A DNA stretch of 64,000 bases from Vulcanimicrobiota bacterium (GTDB lineage Bacteria > Vulcanimicrobiota > Xenobia > Xenobiales > JADMJV01). Position numbers and translations under genes: made by a program. Below are positions 58,764-64,000 of this stretch, piece by piece (the stretch's first letter is position 1; each line of letters starts with the position of its first letter). The notes beneath the pieces are model-generated. The model ran no database searches. It saw nothing but the letters and a program-made list of their open reading frames with translations, and was not told where the DNA came from. The stretch covers positions 40,539 through 104,538 of the forward strand of contig JAFKGI010000027.1 of NCBI GenBank assembly GCA_017307785.1. Direction: 5' to 3'.

Positions 58764-59780
58764 CTACGAATGCTTGGCAAACCATTGGCAAGCGACGGGC
58801 CAGACCTTTTTCAGCGAGCCGCGGCTCACTGAAAGGCCGATGTGGCCGCTATCGGCCAGGATCACGCTGACGTCGCGGAACGGTCCGTTTTCGACGCAGG
58901 TGGTCTCGGGCGGCACCAGATGGTCGGTTTTGCCGGCAATCAACTGCACCGGGCACTCGATGCTGCTCAGGTCGACCTTGCGGCCACCCAGCTCGAGGCG
59001 ACCTTCAATCAGGCGATTTTCCTTGAAGCAAGTGTGGCAGAATTCGGCGTAGCAGGCTCCGGGCATCGACACATTGTCGTTCACCCACTGGTCCATGGCC
59101 AGGTAATTTTCCAGGAAGACCGCATCGTCCAGGTTTTCGTAGAGGTGCTTCATCACTTTGGGCTTCTTGTCGACGATCAACAGCGAGTAGCCGTCGAACG
59201 ACCAGGCCGGAGCCATGCCCCAGGCTTCCACGATCTTGCGGCTGTCAAAGCGGTCCGGGTGCGTTCCCCACTTGTAAAGCAGCTGCTCGGAGCGGAAGTT
59301 CAAGGGCGTGCCCAGCAAGGTCAAAGTCTTGACCTTCTCCGGATAGAGCGCGGTGTACATCGCGGCCAGACAGCCGCCCATACAGTAACCGAGCAAGTGC
59401 AGCTGCGGCACTTCGGCATACTCGCAAACCCGGCGCACGGCGGTGCGGATGAAGAGGCTTACGTAGTCGTTGAGGTCGTTGTGCTGATCCAGCGGATCGG
59501 GGCGACCCCAGTCCAGCAGATAGACATCATGACCCGCCTGCACCAGATGCTCGATGACGCTGCGACCCGGCTGCAAGTCCAGCACCGAAGGCCGGTTGAC
59601 CAGCGAGTAGATGAGCAGAATCGGGGTCTTGTAACGGGCCGGTTCTTTGCTCGTATAGCGATAAAGGCAGAGGCGGTCGCGCTGGTAGATTAACTCACGG
59701 GGGGAAGTGCCGATTTCCACCTGGATACCACCGGTGACCACCTTGTTGAAAAGAGCCACGCGCTCTGGTTTGACGTTCAT
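58764..59780 (-). CDS. phaC: Poly(R)-hydroxyalkanoate synthase, class III/IV type
   Basis: Polymerises hydroxyacyl-CoA into PHA storage granules. 338 residues, the short form of class III/IV synthases (class I and II are near 560-590). Lipase-like box G-Y-C-M-G with Cys133 (LLGYCMGGCLAA), catalytic Asp286 in AGKTDHLVPPE and His313 in DSGHIGLSVS: all three residues intact. Short-chain substrates are usual for this class. Translationally near to the partner subunit (20-bp gap). Neither phaA nor phaB is in the window, so precursor supply is encoded elsewhere. Divergent from the binding-protein/TRIC fusion across 54 bp. Confidence 0.93.
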   Translation of the reverse strand: MNVKPERVALFNKVVTGGIQVEIGTSPRELIYQRDRLCLYRYTSKEPARYKTPILLIYSLVNRPSVLDLQPGRSVIEHLVQAGHDVYLLDWGRPDPLDQHNDLNDYVSLFIRTAVRRVCEYAEVPQLHLLGYCMGGCLAAMYTALYPEKVKTLTLLGTPLNFRSEQLLYKWGTHPDRFDSRKIVEAWGMAPAWSFDGYSLLIVDKKPKVMKHLYENLDDAVFLENYLAMDQWVNDNVSMPGACYAEFCHTCFKENRLIEGRLELGGRKVDLSSIECPVQLIAGKTDHLVPPETTCVENGPFRDVSVILADSGHIGLSVSRGSLKKVWPVACQWFAKHS

Positions 59781-59834
59781 AATAAAGTCAGTCTAGCCAG
59801 AGGCCGTTGCAGAGCCGTTGCCAAAAGGAGGCGT

Positions 59835-61352
59835 ATGCGTTCGTTTCTTCGGATGGTGCTCATCAGCGCCCTTATTCTCGGTCTATCCTGGTTTCTCTCC
59901 ACGCTGAGCCTGACCCCCAAGCCGGACACCACTCCGATCACGGGCAGCCTGCGGGTGGGCTGGATGGAATACTATCCGTACCAGTTCACCACCCAGGTAA
60001 ACGGCGTATCCCGACGCGACGGATTGGGCCTGAAACTGGCCGAAGCCTGCTTTCACCGGGCCGGCTTCAGCGCCGAGTTCATCGAGATGACCTGGCAAGA
60101 GCAACTCAAGGCCTTCGAAACGAACAAACTCGACGTCATCATGCTGGCCGCCCCCAGCCAGGAACGCATGAAAAATGCCCTCTTTTCGCAGCCCTACGCC
60201 AGCTTCAAGCTGGCCACGTTTTACTCGATGCCTCATCTGGCCGAGCCGCCCGAGGACACCGCTTCGCTGACCAAATTTTGCGCTCAGCAACACGTAAAAA
60301 TCGGCGTCACCAAGGGATTCCTACTGCCCCGCAGGCTGGCCCCCATCATCAAACAGGCGGAAAGCGAAGGCCGGCTGGTAGCCGTGGACACGCCCGACGA
60401 GAGCTTTCAGAATCTGGCCGACGGCAAAATCCAGGTGGCCTTTCTGGACGAACTGGTCGGCTTTTCGCTGGTGCGCAACCACCACTGGAAAGACCTGATC
60501 GGCTATCAAGACCTCGATTGCAGTCCCGACCCCACCTGCCTGATGTTCAACCGCGCCACCGTCTCCCAGGAAACGGTGGACCACTTCAATCAGGCCCTGC
60601 AGAGCATCGCCGACGACGGCAGCCAGTCGGCCCTGATCCGAACCTACCTGTATCCGCGTCTGCTGGGCATTCTCACTCAGAGCAAGATGTTCCGCATCAT
60701 CACCATCGCCGCCGCCATGTTCGCCGGCTTCACCGGCGTGCTCATCGCCCACCGCGAAGGTTACGACTGGGTGGGAGCGCTGGTGCTGGGGGCCTGTCCG
60801 GCGGTGGGCGGCGGCGTGCTGCGCGACCTGATCGTAAGCCGCAATCCCCTGGGCGTGGTGGCCGATCCCGCAAACCTGCTGGGAGTCGCCTGCCTGGTGA
60901 CCGGGGTGGGGCTGTTCCTACGGTTCGCTCCCAAGCCCTGGCGCGAAGGCCTGGAAGCCATGGATCCCAGCAAAGACCAGCGCCTGCTGTTTTTTGACAC
61001 GCTGGGACTGGCCGCCTACACCGTGACCAACGTCTTTCTGGCCATGAGCTGTGCCTGCGAACCCCTGTGGCTGTGGGGCCCGCTGCTGGCGGTCTTCCAG
61101 AACGGCGGCGGCGGCGCCATTCGCGACATCATTATCGGTCGAGCCGGCAACATCGCCATCCTCAAGGGAGTCATTTATGGAGAGATTGCCTTCGTGGGCG
61201 CACTCGGACTGTCGACCTTCTTCATCTTCTACTCCCAGCGCGACGACTTCCAGGAAGAGCACATGGTCAGCGCCAGCCTCTTCACCATGTTCGCCGTGGT
61301 GGTGGTGCGCACCGTGGTCATCCGCATGGGCTGGAGATCGCCCAACTTCTAG
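59835..61352 (+). CDS. Solute-binding domain fused to a TRIC/UPF0126 membrane channel
   Basis: 505 residues from ATG 59835 with GGAGG before it. TM or signal anchor (LISALILGLSWFL), then a periplasmic SBP_bac_3 domain (about 35-275; GLGLKLAEACFHRAGFSAEF, LDVIMLAAPSQERMK, LADGKIQVAFLDELV), then about seven membrane segments of UPF0126/bacterial TRIC type, with the duplicated motif GGGVLRDLI (about 325) and GGGGAIRDI (about 424). In TRIC-like channels these Gly and Arg residues line the pore. The layout suggests an amino-acid-gated cation channel in a single chain. Substrate and ion unknown. The gene runs 102 bp before the ABC gene. Confidence 0.85.
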   Translation: MRSFLRMVLISALILGLSWFLSTLSLTPKPDTTPITGSLRVGWMEYYPYQFTTQVNGVSRRDGLGLKLAEACFHRAGFSAEFIEMTWQEQLKAFETNKLDVIMLAAPSQERMKNALFSQPYASFKLATFYSMPHLAEPPEDTASLTKFCAQQHVKIGVTKGFLLPRRLAPIIKQAESEGRLVAVDTPDESFQNLADGKIQVAFLDELVGFSLVRNHHWKDLIGYQDLDCSPDPTCLMFNRATVSQETVDHFNQALQSIADDGSQSALIRTYLYPRLLGILTQSKMFRIITIAAAMFAGFTGVLIAHREGYDWVGALVLGACPAVGGGVLRDLIVSRNPLGVVADPANLLGVACLVTGVGLFLRFAPKPWREGLEAMDPSKDQRLLFFDTLGLAAYTVTNVFLAMSCACEPLWLWGPLLAVFQNGGGGAIRDIIIGRAGNIAILKGVIYGEIAFVGALGLSTFFIFYSQRDDFQEEHMVSASLFTMFAVVVVRTVVIRMGWRSPNF

Positions 61353-61453
61353 CGCCAGGATTGACGAAATCTCAAAAACTCCCTAAGCTCGCGAAGTTAT
61401 GAGATAGGGAACCCCAAATTCGCCCGCTTCAGTCTCTCTAGTTGGAGGTTCCT

Positions 61454-63148
61454 ATGTTCACGCTTTGTCGCGCCCTCTGGCGCCACGCCGCCGGCCATCG
61501 CCGCGTCGTCATCCTCTACGTCACTCTTTCCATCCTGGCCGTGGTCGTCCAGCTGGCCGCTCCCTTACTCATGGCCCAACTCATGAATTCGCTGAGCCAG
61601 CCCGGCATCGACAACCGGGCCTGCTGGCTGCTGGGACTCTACGCCCTCACCGGCGTGGTCTTCTGGTGTCTGCACGGCCCCAGTCGGGTCATGGAGACGA
61701 CGGTGGCGTTTCACATTAAACGAGCCTTTCAGGTTTCGCTGATGGAGAAAGTCACGGCCCTGCCCGTGCGCTGGCACCGCGACCACCACTCCGGTCAGAC
61801 CATCGATCAGGTATCTAAAGGGGTCACCGCTCTGGGCGAATTTGCCGAAGGGGGCTTCGAACTGCTGCACCTGTCAGCCCGCTTCGTCGGCTCGATCGCC
61901 CTGCTGACCTGGCTCATGCCCCTGGCCGGAATCAGCATGATCGGCGTCACCGGCCTCACCGCCGTGGCCATCGTGCTCTTCGACCGCAAGCTGCTGCCCC
62001 AGTACGAAGGCCTGAACCTGGCCTACAACCGGGTGGCGGCCGCCGTGCAGGACTACCTGACCAACATCTCCACGGTCATCAGCCTGCGACTGGAAAGCCG
62101 GGTCGTGCGAGAAGTGCAAACTCGCATCGGCGCCATCTACCCGCTCTACCGCAAGAACATCGTGCTCAACGAGTGGAAGTGGTTCACCACCGCCCGCCTG
62201 GTCGACTTCTCGCAAGCCGGCCTTCTGCTGGTCTTGATCCTCTCCCACAAAGCCAACGTGGGCACGGTTTACGCCGTCTTCGAATACCTGCGCAACCTGG
62301 GCGACGTCTTCTACCAGTTCACCTGGAAATACGGCTCCATCGTCATGCAAAGCGCCCGCGTGCGCGGCGTCGAGCATATTGAACAGGCCTATCGAACCAA
62401 CAACGTCCCCGCCGACCTCCCCCAAGACTGGAGCGAACTGCTCATCAAAGACCTGAGCTTCAGCCATCACGACCGCCCCACGCTGCAAATCGAGCGACTG
62501 CAGCTCAAGCGCGGGCGTAGCTACGCCTTTGTGGGCGAAAGCGGCAGCGGCAAGTCCACTCTGCTGGGAGTGCTGCGCGGCCTGCACCAGCCCGCCCAAC
62601 AACCCGAAGTCTTATGCGACGGAGAAAAACTGCCGCACGGACTCATCCACCTCAACCACCAGGCCACCCTGATACCGCAAGACCCGGAAATCTTCTCGGA
62701 CAGCATTCTCTTCAACGTCACGCTGGGAATTGAATGCCGCCCCGAGCGGGTGGAAAAAGCCATTCAAATGGCCCGCTTCCAGAAAACCCTGGAACGGCTA
62801 CCCCGCGGCCTGGAGACCAACATCGCCGAGAAGGGCGTCAGCCTGAGCGGCGGTGAGCGCCAACGCCTGGCCCTGGCTCGCGGCATCTTCTTCGAAGAGG
62901 AAATCCGCTCCGGACTGGTGCTGCTCGACGAACCCACCAGCAGCGTGGACAGCGCCAACGAACGCCTGATCTACGAGGCCATCCTGAACGAATACAAAGA
63001 CGTGTGCGTGGTCTCGGCCCTGCACAAGTTCCACCTGCTGCCGCTCTTTGACGAAGTGGTCGTCTTCCAGGACGGCCGCATCGTCCAGGCCGGCCCGGTG
63101 ACCGCCTTCCGAGGCGGCGAACTGGAGCGCCTGCTGACTCACGCCTGA
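61454..63148 (+). CDS. ABC transporter, fused permease and ATPase (exporter half)
   Basis: 564 residues from ATG 61454, with GGAGG six bases upstream; a TTG 12 bases earlier is also in frame. The TMD1 membrane domain has about five or six segments (VVILYVTLSILAVVVQLAAP; LLTWLMPLAGISMIGV) with EAA-like coupling loops. ATPase: Walker A GESGSGKST near 360, Q-loop, signature LSGGERQRLALARG near 463, Walker B VLLDEPTSSVD. A homodimer or a partner half-transporter is needed, and none is adjacent. Lipid, peptide or drug exporters have this plan; the substrate cannot be named. It is followed by an acyltransferase-3 gene. Confidence 0.9.
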   Translation: MFTLCRALWRHAAGHRRVVILYVTLSILAVVVQLAAPLLMAQLMNSLSQPGIDNRACWLLGLYALTGVVFWCLHGPSRVMETTVAFHIKRAFQVSLMEKVTALPVRWHRDHHSGQTIDQVSKGVTALGEFAEGGFELLHLSARFVGSIALLTWLMPLAGISMIGVTGLTAVAIVLFDRKLLPQYEGLNLAYNRVAAAVQDYLTNISTVISLRLESRVVREVQTRIGAIYPLYRKNIVLNEWKWFTTARLVDFSQAGLLLVLILSHKANVGTVYAVFEYLRNLGDVFYQFTWKYGSIVMQSARVRGVEHIEQAYRTNNVPADLPQDWSELLIKDLSFSHHDRPTLQIERLQLKRGRSYAFVGESGSGKSTLLGVLRGLHQPAQQPEVLCDGEKLPHGLIHLNHQATLIPQDPEIFSDSILFNVTLGIECRPERVEKAIQMARFQKTLERLPRGLETNIAEKGVSLSGGERQRLALARGIFFEEEIRSGLVLLDEPTSSVDSANERLIYEAILNEYKDVCVVSALHKFHLLPLFDEVVVFQDGRIVQAGPVTAFRGGELERLLTHA

Positions 63149-63183
63149 CAGGGACTGAATCTCAACGAACCGAACCGCCAAAG

Positions 63184-64000
63184 GTGATCGCGCGAGAAGC
63201 CAGTCACCTTTCCAACTTGGATGGGTTGAGAACCCTGGCGGCCTTTTCGGTCCTTTTTTCCCACTGTGATTATTTCGCTGGCGTAGCTGCTCCCGGAACG
63301 CCTTGGGACTGGATCCGTCAGTTCTTTTTCCACGAAGCGGGCCTGGGGGTCCAGTTTTTCTTCGTTCTTAGTGGCTTTCTTATCACTCGCATCGTGCTCC
63401 GCGAACAAGATAGTCCGCGAGGTTTCCGTGTGCGCGATTTCTGGATTCGTCGCATCTTACGCATCTGGCCCGTCTATTTCGTGGTCGTAACAGTGGCCTG
63501 GCTGCTTAGCTACAGTGGCTGGCCGCCTTTCAACATGGAGAATAATAGTTGGCTTCTAACGTTGACGTTTCTGGCCAACATCGACCTGACCAGACTCTAC
63601 GCAACAGGCACACCCTACGGATACGTGACCAGCGTGCTCTGGTCGGTGTCTATCGAAGAGCAATTCTACCTGGTCTACCCGCTGACTCTCAATTTTCTTC
63701 CGAGGAGATTACTAATTCCATTCTTCTGCCTGGTGGTTCTGCTCGCTGTGGTATTGAGGAAAACTCTTGGGCTTGGACAGTTCCACACTATCTCCGCGTG
63801 TTACGAGTTGGGGGTTGGCTGCCTACTGGGATTGCTGGCACCCTCGGCACCTCGATGGGCAAGTCGGATTCCCAAGGCGCTACTTCTGCTGCCGTACTTG
63901 ACCATCGGGTTGACGATATTCACGCCACCGAAAGGCATCTACTGGGCGTTCCACTTCCTAAGACCCTTCCTTTTCGCCGCGGTGCTCTTTGACCAGGCGT
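63184..64000 (+). CDS. Acyltransferase 3 family membrane protein (3' end cut by window)
   Basis: Open from GTG 63184 to the window edge, 272 codons. Typical OafA/Nodulation-X plan: LDGLRTLAAFSVLFSH with the catalytic His in the first TM loop, GVQFFFVLSGFLITRIVLRE, RDFWIRRILRIWPVYFVV, TSVLWSVSIEEQFYLVYPL. About eight membrane segments visible, and the C-terminus is outside. It O-acetylates sugars of surface polysaccharide or lipid. The codon mix has more TTA, CTA, AGA and AGG than its neighbours, suggesting possible later acquisition. 36 bp after the ABC gene. Confidence 0.88.
   Translation, partial: MIAREASHLSNLDGLRTLAAFSVLFSHCDYFAGVAAPGTPWDWIRQFFFHEAGLGVQFFFVLSGFLITRIVLREQDSPRGFRVRDFWIRRILRIWPVYFVVVTVAWLLSYSGWPPFNMENNSWLLTLTFLANIDLTRLYATGTPYGYVTSVLWSVSIEEQFYLVYPLTLNFLPRRLLIPFFCLVVLLAVVLRKTLGLGQFHTISACYELGVGCLLGLLAPSAPRWASRIPKALLLLPYLTIGLTIFTPPKGIYWAFHFLRPFLFAAVLFDQA

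Overview
The window looks like ordinary chromosome from a GC-rich (about 60% by eye) diderm heterotrophic bacterium. A TolC-type outer-membrane channel, lipoprotein signals and an RND/MacA-like adaptor point to two membranes. A class III/IV-type PHA synthase shows carbon storage, and PilZ, hybrid kinases and a class III cyclase show rich second-messenger signalling. I cannot place it in a phylum with confidence. The mix of housekeeping genes, many orphan proteins and Pro/Ala-tagged hydrolases would fit a deep-branching group such as Eremiobacterota/Vulcanimicrobiota or Armatimonadota, but that is a guess. No rRNA, tRNA, CRISPR array, insertion sequence or prophage was seen.

Layout. 1-5.5 kb: housekeeping run plsX (cut at the left edge), recG, rsmD, a convergent gamma-glutamylcyclotransferase-like gene, thiN and a PilZ protein. 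5.5-8.2 kb: hybrid histidine kinase plus Hpt operon (minus). 8.2-9.4 kb: a 51-codon gene too short for routine calling, two terminators inside a purine-rich inverted repeat, and a Gly-rich repeat protein. 9.4-15.8 kb: M14 carboxypeptidase, HerA-like ATPase, a second hybrid kinase and an HTH protein. 16-19.6 kb: divergent clostripain-like and HExxH proteases, then a PAP2-like membrane protein. 19.8-25.2 kb: a minus-strand run with TPR, NHL-propeller, hemB, FMN-dependent hydroxyacid oxidase and two unknowns. 25.3-31.6 kb: pepT, HD-domain protein, a protein with a PEP-CTERM-like tail, an orphan and two small membrane proteins. 31.6-36.6 kb: VIT-VWA protein with ten DPF motifs, its MerR-like regulator with a palindromic promoter, a five-copy hairpin repeat array, an MBL hydrolase and a small secreted protein. 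36.6-39.9 kb: a citrate-lyase-like enzyme and a large secreted membrane-anchored protein.

39.9-51.8 kb holds two divergent operons. The minus one encodes a TolB-like propeller, a DUF2079 membrane protein, an FtsX/MacB-type permease without ATPase, a Stealth sugar-phosphate transferase and a GT4 glycosyltransferase. The plus one encodes adaptor, ATPase and TolC-type channel without a permease. Together they make one complete tripartite exporter beside glycan-phosphate genes. 51-53.4 kb: a Crp-like regulator divergent from a CHASE2 cyclase. 53.5-58.2 kb: Ig-like lipoprotein behind a coupled leader ORF, a coiled-coil microprotein, OsmC, a possible PD-(D/E)XK protein, an XRE-nuclease-like fusion and a lipase. 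58.2-64 kb: PHA synthase with a short partner subunit, a solute-binding/TRIC-channel fusion, an ABC exporter half-transporter and the start of an acyltransferase-3 gene.

The most unusual items are the alternating hairpin array (35065-35403), the divergent export/glycan locus (39943-50696), the binding-protein/TRIC fusion, the XRE-nuclease fusion, the DPF-repeat VWA protein, and a set of enzymes that share Pro/Ala-rich N-terminal tails with no Sec signal.
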